Part shown: piece after piece, positions 22,452 through 36,834 of the stretch
Layout of the letters: every line of letters starts with the position of its first letter
How positions within the stretch are numbered: the first letter of the stretch is position 1
Source of the DNA: Fasciola hepatica
Taxonomy: Eukaryota; Platyhelminthes; Trematoda; Plagiorchiida; Fasciolidae
Assembly: GCA_948099385.1 (NCBI GenBank)
Contig: CANUEZ040000205.1
Coordinates: forward strand, 248,001 to 312,000
Reading direction: 5' to 3'
Length of the DNA: 64,000 nucleotides
The notes under the pieces: generated by a model
The model's input: the letters and a program-made list of their open reading frames with translations, nothing else
The model's database searches: none
What the model was told of the DNA's origin: nothing
Translations under genes and position numbers: made by a program

Positions 22452-24989
22452 GGCTATCCGATATGGCTCTGAACGCTTTGTTCAACATATACACTACATG
22501 ATATAGCACACTCCCCAAACTGGATTCGGCTTTCAAATTGGCTTTTTACGGTGAGAACCAAATTCTCGCACACCGATCCAATCCCATTTTCCATCTCTCC
22601 TCATTTTATGGGTCTAAGTAGAACCAAGGGATTCCTTTATGAACAGTCCACACAAATTGCTGATACAATGCAATTGAGCAGTAGCAGAGTAGAATTGTAT
22701 AATATGATTCTGCATGCAGCTTGAACACTGAACTGACCATTGGAAATTATGGAAGCACTGTACAGCTGTTTGATCCCCTAAGGGAATCATGAGCATTGCA
22801 AATGGACCGAGTCTACACGGGGACACGTACAAGGGTTGGGGTGAACGATTGTCAATAGAACACGCGAAGCACAAGGCTATCCGATATGGCTCTGAACGCT
22901 TTGTTCAACATATACACTACATGATATAGCACACTCCCCAAACTGGCTTCGGCTTTCAAATTGGCTTTTTACGGTGAGAATCAAATTCTCGCACACCGAT
23001 CCAATCCTATGTTCCATCACATCTCCATTTATGGGCCTAAGTAAAACCAAGGCATTCCCATATGATCAATCCACACAAATTGCTGATACAATGCAATCGA
23101 GCAGTAGCAGAGTAGATTTGTATAATATGATTCTCCATGCAGCTTGAACACTGAACTGACCATTGAAAATTATGGAAGCACTGTACAGCTGTTTGATCCG
23201 CTAAGGGAATCATGAGCATTGCAAATGGACCGAGTCCACACGGGGACACGTACAAGGGTTGGGGTGAACGATTGTCAATAGAACACGCGAACCACAAGGC
23301 TATCCGATATGGCTCTGAACGCTTTGTTCAACATCTACACTACATGATATAGCACACTCCCCAAACTGGCTTCGGCTTTCGATTTCGCTTTGAAGGGTAA
23401 CAGTAAATTTCTCGCAAACCGATCCAATCCTATGTTCCATCACTTCTCCATTTATGGGCCTAAGTAAAACCAAGGCATTCCCTTATGAACAATCCACACA
23501 AATTGCTGATACAATGCAATTGAGCAGTAGCAGAGTAGATTTGTATAATATGATTCTCCATGCAGCTTGAACACTGAAGTGACCATTGCAAATTATGGAA
23601 GCACTGTACAGCTGTTTGATCCTCTAAGGGAATCATGAGCATTGCAAATGGACCGAGTCCACACGGGGACACGTACAAGGGTTGGGGTGAACGATTGTCA
23701 ATAGAACACGCGAACCACAAGGCTATCCCATATGGCTCTGAACGCTTTGTTCAACATATACACTACATGATATAGCACACTCCCCAAACTGGCTTCGGCT
23801 TTCAAATTGGCTTTTTACGGTGAGAACCAAATTCTCGCACACCGATCCAATCCTATGTTCCATAATATCTCAACGTATGGGCCTAAGTAAAACCAAGGCA
23901 TTCACTTATGAACAATCCACACAAATTGCTGATACAATGCAATTGAGCAGTAGCAGAGTAGATTTCTATAATATGATTCTCCATGCAGCTTGAACACTGA
24001 ACTGACCATTGAAAATTATGGAAGCACTGTACAGCTGTTTGATCCCCTAAGGGAATCATGAGCATTGCAAATGGACCGAGTCCACACGGGGACACGTACA
24101 AGGGTTGGGGTGAACGATTGTCAATAGAACACCCGAACCACAAGGCTATCCGATATGGCTCTGAACGCTTTGTTCAACATATACACTACATGATATAGCA
24201 CACTCCCCAAACTGGATTCGGCTTTCAAATTGGCTTTTTACGGTGAGAAACAAATTCTCGCACACCGATCCAAACCCATTTTCCATCTCTCCTCATTTTA
24301 TGGGTCTAAGTAGAACCAGGGGATTCCTTTATGAACAGTCCACACAAATTGCTGATACAATGCAATTGAGCAGTAGCAGAGTAGAATTGTATAATATGAT
24401 TCTCCATGCAGCTTGAACACTGAACTGACCATTGAAAATTATGGAAGCACTGTACAGCTGTTTGATCCGCTAAGGGAATCATGAGCATTGCAAATGGACC
24501 GAGTCCACACGGGGACACGTACACGGGTTGGGGTGAACGATTGTCAAAAGAACACCCGAACCACAACGCTATCCGATATGGCTCTCAACGCTTTGTTCAA
24601 CATATACACTACATGATATAGCACACTCCCCAAACTGGCTTCGGCTTTCAAATTGGCTTTTTACGGTGAGAAAAAAATTCTCTCACACCGATCCAATCCC
24701 ATGTTCCATCCCTTCTCCATTTATGGGCCTAAGTAAAACCAAGGCATTCCCTTATGAACAATCCACACAAATTGCTGATACAATGCAATTGAGCAGTAGC
24801 AGAGTAGATTTGTATAATATGATTCTCCATGCAGCTTGAACACTGAAATGACCATTGAAAATTATGGAAGCACTGTACAGCTGTTTGATCGCCTAAGGGA
24901 ATCATGAGCATTGCAAATGGACCGAGTCCACACGGGGACACGTACAAGGGTTGGGGTGAACGATTGTCAATAGAACACCCGAACCACAA
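22452..24989. repeat. Multi-monomer block, copy 1 of 3
   Basis: Six consecutive monomers carry recognisable private variants: CTCTCCTCATTTTATGGGTC near 22,595, ATATGATCAATCC near 23,060, CGATTTCGCTTTGAAGGGTA near 23,380, TATCTCAACGTATGGG near 23,865, a second CTCTCCTCATTTTATGGG near 24,290, and ATTCTCTCACACC near 24,670. The same series recurs at about 42,336-44,450 (missing the third type) and 50,374-52,281. Confidence 0.85.
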
Positions 24990-26258
24990 GGCTATCCGAT
25001 ATGGCTCTGAACGCTTTGTTCAACATATACATAACATGATACAGCACACTCCACAAACTGGCTTCGGATTTCAAATTGGCTTTTTACGGTGAGAACCAAA
25101 TTCTCGCACACCGATCCAATCCTATGTTCCATCATATCTCAACGCATGGGCCTAAATAAAACCAAAACATTCACTTATGAACAATCCACACAAATTGCTG
25201 ATACAATGCAATTGAGCAGTAGCAGAGTAGATTTGTATAATATGATTCTCCATGCAGCTTGAACACTGAACTGACCATTGAAAATGATGGAAGCACTGTA
25301 CAGCTGTTTGATCCGCTAAGGAGATCATGAGCATTGCAAATGGACCGAGTCCACACGGGGACACGTACAAGGGTTGGGGTGAACGATTGTCAATAGAACA
25401 CCAGAACCACAAGGCTATCCGATATGGCTCTGAACGCTTTGTTCAACATATACACTACATGATATAGCACACTCCACAAACTGGCTTCGGATTTCGAATT
25501 CGCTTTGAAGGGTGAAAATCAATTTCTCGCAAATCGATCCAATCCTATGTTCCATCACTTCTCCATTTATGGGCCTAAGTTAAACCAAAGCAGTCCCTTA
25601 TGAACAATCCACACAAATTGCTGATACAATGCAATTGAGCAGTAGCAGAGTAGATTTGTATAATATGATTTTGCATGCAGCTTGAACACCGAACTGACCA
25701 TTGAAAATTATGGAAGCACTGTACAGCTGTTTGATCCGCTAAGGGAATCATGAGCATTGCAAATGGACCGAGTCCACACGGGGACACGTACACGGGTTGG
25801 GGTGAACGATTGTCAAAAGAACACCCGAAACACAAGGCTATCCGATATGGCTCTCAACGCTTTGTTCAACATATACACTACATGATATAGCACACTCCCC
25901 AAACTGGCTTCGGCTTTTAAATTGGCTTTTTATGGTGAGAACCAAATTCTCGCACACCGATCCAATCCCATGTTCCATCTCTCCTCCGTTTATCGGTCTA
26001 AGTAGAACCAAGGCCTTCCTTTATGTACAAACCACACAAATTGCTGATAAATTGCAATTGAGCAGTAGCAGAGTAGATTTGTATAATAAGATTCTGCATG
26101 CAGCTTGAACACTGAACTGACCATTGAAAATTATGGAAGCACTGTACAGCTGTTTTATCCGCTAAGGAAATCATGAGCATTGCAAATGGACCGAGTCCAC
26201 ACGGGGACACGTACAAGGGTTGGGGTGAACGATTGTCAATAGAACACCAGAACCACAA

Positions 26259-29221
26259 GGCTATCCGATATGGCTCTGAACGCTTTGTTCAACATATACA
26301 CTACATGATATAGCACACTCCCCAAATTGGCTTCGGCTTTCAAATTGGCTTTTTACGGTGAGAAACAAATTCTCGCACACCGATCCAATCCTATGTTCCA
26401 TCACTTCTCCGATTTTGGGCGTAAGTAAAACCAAGGCGTTCCCTTATGAACAATCCACACAAATTCCTGATACAATGCAATTGAGCAGTAGCAGAGTAGA
26501 TTTGTATAATATGATTCTCCATGCAGCTTGAACACTGAACTGACCATTGAAAATTATGGAAGCACTGTACAGCTGTTTGATCCGCTAAGGGAATCATGAG
26601 CATTGCAAATGGACCGAGTCCACACGGGGACACGTACATGGGTTGGGGTGAACGATTGTCAATAGAACACCCGAACCACAAGGCTATCCGATATGGCTCT
26701 GAACGCTTTGTTCAACATATACACTACATGATAGAGCACACTCCCCAAAATGGCTTCGGCTTTCAAATTGGCTTTTTACGGTGAGAAACAAATTCTCGCA
26801 CACCGATCCAATCCTATGTTCCATCACTTCTCCATTTATGGGCCTAAGTAAAACCAAGGCATTCCCTTATGAACAATCCACACAAATTTTCTGATACAAT
26901 GCAATTGAGCAGTAGCAGATTAGATTTGTATAATATGATTCTGCATGCAGCTTGAACACTGAACTGACCATTGAAAATTATGGAAGCACTGTACAGCTGT
27001 TTGATCCCCTAAGGGAATCATGAGCATTGCAAATGGACCGAGTCCACACGGGGACACGTACAAGGGTTGGGGTGAACGATTGTCAATAGAACACCCGAAC
27101 CACAAGGCTATCCGATATGGCTCTCAACGCTTTGTTCAACATATACACTACATGATATAGCACACTCCCCAAACTGGCTTCGGCTTTCAAATTGGCTTTT
27201 TACGGTGAGAAAAAAATTCTCTCACACCGATCCAATCCCATGTTCCATCCCTTCTCCATTTATGGGCCTAAGTAAAACCAAGGCATTCCCTTATGAACAA
27301 TCCACACAAATTGCTGATACAATGCAATTGAGCAGTAGCAGAGTAGATTTGTATAATATGATTCTCCATGCAGCTTGAACACTGAAATGACCATTGAAAA
27401 TTATGGAAGCACTGTACAGCTGTTTGATCGCCTAAGGGAATCATGAGCATTGCAAATGGACCGAGTCCACACGGGGACACGTACAAGGGTTGGGGTGAAC
27501 GATTGTCAATAGAACACCAGAACCACAAGGCTATCCGATATGGCTCTGAACGCTTTGTTCAACATATACACTACATGATATAGCACACTCCCCAAACTGG
27601 ATTCGGCTTCCAAATTGGCTTTTTACGGTGAGAAACAAATTCTCGCACACCGATCCAATCCTATGTTCCATCACTTCTCCGATTTTGGGCGTAAGTAAAA
27701 CCAAGGCGTTCCCTTATGAACAATCCACACAAATTCCTGATACAATGCAATTGAGCAGTAGCAGAGTAGAATTGTATAATATGATTCTCCATGCAGCTTG
27801 AACACTGAACTGACCATTGAAAATTTTGGAAGCACTGTACAGCTGTTTGATCCGCTAAGGGAATCATGAGCATTGCAAATGGACCGAGTCCACACGGGGA
27901 CACGTACATGGGTTGGGGTGAACGATTGTCAATAGAACACCCGAACCACAAGGCTATCCGATATGGCTCTGAACGCTTTGTTCAACATATACACTACATG
28001 AAATAGCACACTCCCCAAACTGGCTTCGGCTTTCAAATTGGCTTTTTACGGTGAGAAACAAATTCTCGCACACCGATCCAATCCTATGTTCCATCACTTC
28101 TCCATTTATGGGCCTAAGTAAAACCAAGGCATTCCCTTATGAACAATCCACACAAATTTTCTGATACAATGCAATTGAGCAGTAGCAGATTAGATTTGTA
28201 TAATATGATTCTGCATGCAGCTTGAACACTGAACTGACCATTAAAAATTATGGAAGCACTGTACAGCTGTTTGATCCCCTAAGGGAATCATGAGCATTGC
28301 AAATGGACCGAGTCCACACGGGGACACGTACAAGGGTTGGGGTGAACGATTGTCAATAGAACACCCGAACCACAAGGCTATCCGATATGGCTCTCAACGC
28401 TTTGTTCAACATATACACTACATGATATAGCACACTCCCCAAACTGGCTTCGGCTTTCAAATTGGCTTTTTACGGTGAGAAAAAAATTCTCTCACACCGA
28501 TCCAATCCCATGTTCCATCCCTTCTCCATTTATGGGCCTAAGTAAAACCAAGGCATTCCCTTATGAACAATCCACACAAATTCCTGATACAATGCAATTG
28601 AGCAGTAGCAGAGTAGATTTGTATAATATGATTCTCCATGCAGCTTGAACACTGAAATGACCATTGAAAATTATGGAAGCACTGTACAGCTGTTTGATCG
28701 CCTAAGGGAATCATGAGCATTGCAAATGGACCGAGTCCACACGGGGACACGTACAAGGGTTGGGGTGAACGATTGTCAATAGAACACCAGAACCACAAGG
28801 CTATCCGATATGGCTCTGAACGCTTTGTTCAACATATACACTACATGATATAGCACACTCCCCAAACTGGATTCGGCTTCCAAATTGGCTTTTTACGGTG
28901 AGAAACAAATTCTCGCACACCGATCCAATCCTATGTTCCATCACTTCTCCGATTTTGGGCGTAAGTAAAACCAAGGCGTTCCCTTATGAACAATCCACAC
29001 AAATTCCTGATACAATGCAATTGAGCAGTAGCAGAGTAGATTTGTATAATATGATTCTCCATGCAGCTTGAACACTGAACTGACCATTGAAAATTTTGGA
29101 AGCACTGTACAGCTGTTTGATCCGCTAAGGGAATCATGAGCATTGCAAATGGACCGAGTCCACACGGGGACACGTACATGGGTTGGGGTGAACGATTGTC
29201 AATAGAACATCCGAACCACAA
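26259..29221. repeat. Trimeric higher-order repeat, 1,270 bp, about 2.3 copies
   Basis: Three monomer types follow each other in order: CTCCGATTTTGGGCGTAAG with ACATGGGTTGG; AAATTTTCTGATAC with GCAGATTAG; and ATTCTCTCACACC with GATCGCCTAAGG. The first type starts at equivalent positions 26,391, 27,661 and 28,931, exactly 1,270 bp apart (3 x 423 + 1, the extra base being the T insertion in type 2). Confidence 0.9.
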
Positions 29222-30915
29222 GGCTATCCGATATGGCTCTGAACGCTTTGTTCAACATATACACTACATGATATAGCACACTCCCCAAACTGGCTTCGGC
29301 TTTCAAATTGGCTTCTTACGGTGAGAACCAAATTCTCGCACACCTATCCAATCCTATGTTCCATCACTTCTCCATTTATGGGCCTAAGTAAAACCAAGGC
29401 ATTCCCATATGCTCAATCCACACTAATTGCTGATACAATGCAATTGAGCAGTAGCAGAGTAGATTTGTATAATATGATTCTCCATGCAGCTTGAACACTG
29501 AAGTGACCATTGAAAATTATGGAAGCACTGTACAGCTGTTTGATCCCCTAAGGGAATCATGAGCATTGCAAATGGACCGAGTCCACACGGGGACACGTCA
29601 CAAGGGTTGGGGTGAACGATTGTCAATAGAACACCCGAACCACAAGGCTATCCGATATGGCTCTGAACGCTTTGTTCAACATATACACTACATGATATAG
29701 CACACTCCCCAAACTGGCTTCGGCTTTCAAATTGGCTTTTTACGGTGAGAACCAAATTCTCACACACCGATCCAATCCTACGTTCCAACACTTCTCCATT
29801 TATGGGCCTAAGTAAAACCAAGGCATTCCCTTATGAACAATCCACACAAATTCCTGATACAATGCAATTGAGCAGTAGCAGAGTAGATTTGTATAATATG
29901 ATTCTCCATGCAGCTTGAACACTGAAGTGACCATTGAAAATTATGGAAGCACTGTACAGCTGTTTGATCCCCTAAGGGAATCATGAGCATTGCAAATGGA
30001 CCGAGTCCACACGGGGACACGTCACAAGGGTTGGGGTGAACGATTGTCAATAGAACACCCGAACCACAAGGCTATCCCATATGGCTCTGAACGCTTTGTT
30101 CAACATATACACTACATGATATAGCACACTCCCCAAACTGGCTTCGGCTTTCAAATTGGCTTTTTACGGTGAGAACCAAATTCTCGCACACCGATCCAAA
30201 CCCATTTTCCATCTCTCCTCATTTTATGGGTCTAAGTAGAACCAGGGGATTCCTTTATGAACAGTCCACACAAATTGCTGATACAATGCAATTGAGCAGT
30301 AGCAGAGTAGAATTGTATAATATGATTCTCCATGCAGCTTGAACACTGAACTGACCATTGAAAATTATGGAAGCACTGTACAGCTGTTTGATCCCCTAAG
30401 GGAATCATGAGCATTGCAAATGGACCGAGTCCACACGGGGACACGTACACGGGTTGGGGTGAACGATTGTCAAAAGAACACCCGAACCACAAGGCTATCC
30501 GATATGGCTCTCAACGCTTTGTTCAACATATACACTACATGATATAGCACACTCCCCAAACTGGCTTCGGCTTTCAAATTGGCTTTTTACGGTGAGAAAA
30601 AAATTCTCGCACACCGATCCAATCCTATGTTCCATCACTTCTCCGATTTTGGGCCTAAGTAAAACCAAGGCATTCCCTTATGAACAATCCACACAAATTG
30701 CTGATACAATGCAATTGAGCAGTAGCAGAGTAGATTTGTATAATATGATTCTCCATGCAGCTTGAACACTGAAATGACCATTGAAAATTATGGAAGCACT
30801 GTACAGCTGTTTGATCCGCTAAGGGAATCATGAGCATTGCAAATGGACCGAGTCCACACGGGGACACGTACAAGGGTTGGGGTGAACGATTGTCAATAGA
30901 ACACCCGAACCACAA

Positions 30916-32607
30916 GGCTATCCGATATGGCTCTGAACGCTTTGTTCAACATATACACTACATGATATAGCACACTCCCCAAAATGGCTTCGGCTTTCAA
31001 ATTGGATTTTTACGGTGAGAAACAAATTCTCGCACACCGATCCAATCCTATTTTCCATTATATCTCGTTTAATGGCATTAAGCAAAACCAAGGCATTCCC
31101 TTATGAACAATCCACACTAATTGCTCATACGATGCAATTGAGCAGTAGCAGAGTAGATTTGTATAATATGATTCTCCATGCAGCTTGAACACTGAACTGA
31201 CCATTGAAAATTATGGAAGCACAGTACAGCTGTTTGATCCCCTAAGGGAATCATGAGCATTGCAAATGGACCGAGTCCACACGGGGACAAGTACAAGGGT
31301 TGGGGTGAACGATTGTCAATAGAACACCCGAACCACAAGGCTATCCGATATGGCTCTGAACGCTTTGTTCAACATATACACTACATGATATAGCACACTC
31401 CCCAAACTGGCTTCGGCTTTCAAATTGGCTTTTTACCGTGAGAATCAAATTCTCGCACACCGATCCAATCCTATGTTCCATCACTTCTCCATTTATGGGC
31501 CTAAGTAAAACCAAGGCATTCCCTTATGAACAATCCACACAAATTGCTCATACGATGCAATTGAGCAGTAGCAGAGTAGATTTGTATAATATGATTCTCC
31601 ATGCAGCTTGAACACTGAAGTGACCATTGAAAATTCTGGAAGCACTGTACAGATGTTTGATCCGCTAAGGGAATCATGATCATTGCAAATGGACCGAGTC
31701 CACACGGGGACACGTACAAGGGTTGGGGTGAACGATTGTCAATAGAACACCCGAACCACAAGGCTATCCGATATGGCTCTGAACGCTTTGTTCAACATCT
31801 ACACTACATGATATAGCACACTCCCCAAAATGGCTTCGGCTTTCAAATTGGCTTTTTACGGTGAGAAACAAATTCTCGCACACCGATCCAATCCTATTTT
31901 CCATTATATCTCGTTTAATGGCATTAAGCAAAACCAAGGCATTCCCTTATGAACAATCCACACAAATTGCTGATACAATGCAATTGAGCAGTAGCAGAGT
32001 AGATTTGTATAATATGATTCTCCATGCAGCTTGAACACTGAACTGACCATTGAAAATGATGGAAGCACAGTACAGCTGTTTGATCCCCTAAGGGAATCAT
32101 GAGCATTGCAAATGGACCGAGTCTACACGGGGACAAGTACAAGGGTTGGGGTGAACGATTGTCAATAGAACACCCGAACCACAAGGCTATCCGATATGGC
32201 TCTGAACGCTTTGTTCAACATATACACTACATGATATAGCACACTCCCCAAACTGGCTTCGGCTTTCAAATTGGCTTTTTACCGTGAGAATCAAATTCTC
32301 GCACACCGATCCATTCCTATGTTCCATCACTTCTCCATTTATGGGCCTAAGTAAAACCAAGGCATTCCCTTATGAACAATCCACACAAATTGCTCATACG
32401 ATGCAATTGAGCAGTAGCAGAGTAGATTTGTATAATATGATTCTCCATGCAGCTTGAACACTGAAGTGACCATTGAAAATTCTGGAAGCACTGTACAGAT
32501 GTTTGATCCACTAAGGGAATCATGAGCATTGCAAATGGACCGAGTCCACACGGGGACACGTACAAGGGTTGGGGTGAACGATTGTCAATAGAACACCCGA
32601 ACCACAA
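30916..32607. repeat. Dimeric higher-order repeat, 846 bp, two copies
   Basis: A monomer with TATATCTCGTTTAATGGCA and ACAGTACAGCTG alternates with one carrying TTGCTCATACGATGC and TACAGATGTTTG. The pair at 30,916-31,761 is repeated at 31,762-32,607. Confidence 0.85.
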
Positions 32608-35600
32608 GGCTATCCGATATGGCTCTGAACGCTTTGTTCGACATATACACTACATGATATAGCACACTCCCCAAAATGGCTTCGGCTTTCAAATTGGCTT
32701 TTTACGGTGAGAAACAAATTCTCGCACACCGATCCAATCCTATGTTCCATCACTTCTCCATTTATGGGCCTAAGTAAAACCAAGGCATTCCCTTATGAAC
32801 AATCCACACAAATTTTCTGATACAATGCAATTGAGCAGTAGCAGATTAGATTTGTATAATATGATTCTGCATGCAGCTTGAACACTGAACTGACGATTGA
32901 AAATTATGGAAGCACTGTACAGCTGTTTGATCCGCTAAGGGAATCATGAGCATTGCAAATGGATCGAGTCCACACGGGGACACGTACAAGGGTTGGGGTG
33001 AACGATTGTCAATAGAACACCCGAACCACAAGGCTATCCGATATGGCTCTGAACGCTTTGTTCAACATATACACTACATGATATAGCACACTCCCCAAAC
33101 TGGCTTCGGCTTTCAAATTGGCTTCTTACGGTGAGAACCAAATTCTCGCACACCTATCCAATCCTATGTTCCATCACTTCTCCATTTATGGGCCTAAGTA
33201 AAACCAAGGCATTCCCATATGCTCAATCCACACTAATTGCTGATACAATGCAATTGAGCAGTAGCAGAGTAGATTTGTATAATATGATTCTCCATGCAGC
33301 TTGAACACTGAACTGACCATTGAAAATGATGGAAGCACTGTACAGCTGTTTGATCCGCCAAGGGAATCATGAGCATTGCAAATGGACCGAGTCCACACGG
33401 GGACACGTACAAGGGTTGGGATGAACGATTGTCAATAGAACACCCGAACCACAAGGCTATCCGATATGGCTCTGAACGCTTTGTTCAACATATACACTAC
33501 ATGATATAGCACACTCCTCAAACTGGCTTCGGCTTTCAAATTGGCTTTTTAAGGTGAGAACCAAATTCTCGCACACCGATCCAATCCTATGTTCCATCAA
33601 TTCTCCATTTATGGGCCTAAGTAAAACCAAGGCATTCCCTTATGAACAATCCACACAAATTGCTGATACAATGCAATTGAGCAGTAGCAGAGTAGATTTG
33701 TATAATATGATTCTCCATGCAGCTTGAACACTGAAGTGACCATTGAAAATTATGGAAGCACTGTACAGCTGTTTGATCCCCTAAGGGAATCATGAGCATT
33801 GCAAATGGACCGAGTCCACACGGGGACACGTCACAAGGGTTGGGGTGAACGATTGTCAATAGAACACCCGAACCACAAGGCTATCCGATATGGCTCTGAA
33901 CGCTTTGTTCAACATATACACTACATGATATAGCACACTCCCCAAACTGGCTTCGGCTTTCAAATTGGCTTTTTACGGTGAGAACCAAATTCTCACACAC
34001 CGATCCAATCCTACGTTCCAACACTTCTCCATTTATGGGCCTAAGTAAAACCAAGGCATTCCCTTATGAACAATCCACACTAATTGCTGATACAATGCAA
34101 TTGAGCAGTAGCAGAGTAGATTTGTATAATATGATTCTCCATGCAGCTCGAACACTGAACTGACCATTGAAAATTAAAGAAGCACTGTACAGCTTTTTGA
34201 TCCACTAAGGGAATCATGAGCATTGCAAATGGACCGAGTCCACACGGGGACACGTACAAGGGTTGGGGTGAACGATTGTCAATAGAACACCCGAACCACA
34301 AGGCTATCCGATATGGCTCCAAACGCTTTGTTCAACATATACACTACATGATATAGCACACTCCCCAAACAGGCTTCGGCTTTCAAATTGGCTTTTTACG
34401 GTGAAAACCAAATTCTCGCACACCGATCCAATCCTATGTTCCATCACTTCTCCATTTATGGGCCTAAGTAAAACCAAGGCAGTCCCTTATGAACAATCCA
34501 CACAAATTGCTGATACAATGCAATTGAGCAGTAGCAGAGTAGATTTGTATAATATGATTCTCCATGCAGCTTGAACACTGAAGTGACCATTGAAAATTAT
34601 GGAAGCACTGTACAGATGTTTGATCCACTAAGGGAATCATGAGCATTGCAAATGGACCGAGTCCACACGGGGACACGTACAAGGGTTGGGGTGAACGATT
34701 GTCAATAGAACACCCGAACCACAAGGCTATCCGATATGGCTCTGAACGCTTTGTTCAACATATACACTACATGATATAGCACACTCCCCAAACAGGCTTC
34801 GGCTTTCAAATTGGCTTTTTACGGTGAGAACAAAATTCTCGCACACCGATCCAATCCTATGTTCCATCAATTCTCCATTTATGGGCCTAAGTAAAACCAA
34901 GGCATTCCCTTATGAACAATCCACACAAATTGCTGATACAATGCAATTGAGCAGTAGCAGAGTAGATTTGTATAATATGATTCTCCATGCAGCTCGAAAA
35001 CTGAACTGACCATTGAAAATTATAGAAGCACTGTACAGCTTTTTGATCCACTAAGGGAATCATGAGCATTGCAAATGGACCGAGTCCACACGGGGACACG
35101 TACAAGGGTTGGGGTGAACGATTGTCAATAGAACACCCGAACCACAAGGCTATCCGATATGGCTCTCAACGCTTTGTTCAACATATACACTACATGATAT
35201 AGCACACTCCCCAAACTGGCTTCGGCTTTCAAATTGGCTTCTTACGGTGAGAACCAAATTCTCGCACACCTATCCAATCCTATGTTCCATCACTTCTCCA
35301 TTTATGGGCCTAAGTAAAACCAAGGCATTCCCATATGCTCAATCCACACTAATTGCTGATACAATGCAATTGAGCAGTAGCAGAGTAGATTTGTATAATA
35401 TGATTCTCCATGCAGCTTGAACACTGAAGTGACCATTGAAAATGATGGAAGCACTGTACAGCTGTTTGATCCCCTAAGGGAATCATGAGCATTGCAAATG
35501 GACCGAGTCCACACGGGGACACGTACAAGGGTTGGGGTGAACGATTGTCAATAGAACACCCGAACCACAAGGCTATCCGATATGGCTCTGAACGCTTTGT

Positions 35601-36834
35601 TCAACATATACACTACATGATATAGCACACTCCTCAAACTGGCTTCGGCTTTCGCTTTGGCTTTTTAGGGTGAAAACCAAATTCTCGCACACCGATCCAA
35701 TCCTATGTTCCATCACTTCTCCATTTATGGGCCTAAGTAAAACCAAGGCATTCCCTTATGAACAATCCACACAAATTGCTGATACAATGCAATTGAGCAG
35801 TAGCAGAGTAGATTTGTATAATATGATTCTCCATGCAGCTTGAACACTGAAGTGACCATTGAAAATTATGGAAGCACTGTACAGCTGTTTGATCCCCTAA
35901 GGGATTCATGAGCATTGCAAATGGACCGAGTCCACACGGGGACACGTACAAGGGTTGGGGTGAACGATTGTCAATAGAACACCCGAACCACAAGGCTATC
36001 CGATATGGCTCCAAACGCTTTGTTCAACATATACACTACATGATATAGCACACTCCCCAAACTGGCTTCGGCTTTCAAATTGGCTTTTTACGGTGGGAAC
36101 CAAATTCTCGCACACCGATCCAATCCTATGTTCCATCACTTCTCCATTTATGGGCCTAAGTAAAACCAAGGCAGTCCCTTATGAACAATCCACACAAATT
36201 GCTGATACAATGCAATTGAGCAGTAGCAGAGTAGATTTGTATAATATGATTCTCCATGCAGCTTGAACACTGAACTGACCATTGCAAATTATGGAAGCAC
36301 TGTACAGCTGTTTGATCCGCTAAAGGAATCATGAGCATTGCAAATGGATCGAGTCCACACGGGGACACGTACAAGGGTTGGGGTGAACGATTGTCAATAG
36401 TACACCCGAACCACAAGGCTATCCGATATGGCTCTGAACGCTTTGTTCAACATATACACTACATGATATAGCACACTCCCCAAACTGGCTTCGGCTTTCA
36501 AATTGGCTTTTTACGGTGAGAATCAAATTCTCGCACACCGATCCAATCCTGTGTTCCATCACTTCTCCATTTATGGGCGTAAGTAAAACCAAGGCATTCC
36601 CTTATGAACAATCCACACAAATTGCTGATACAATGCAATTGAGCAGTAGCAGAGTAGAGTTGTATGTTTCTAGATGGAGCTTGAACACTGAACTGACCAT
36701 TGAAAATTCTGGAAGCACTGTACAGATGTTTGATCCGCTAAGGGAATCATGAGCATTGCAAATGGACCGAATCCACACGGGGACACGTACAAGGGTTGGG
36801 ATGAACGATTGTCAATAGAACACCCGAACCACAA

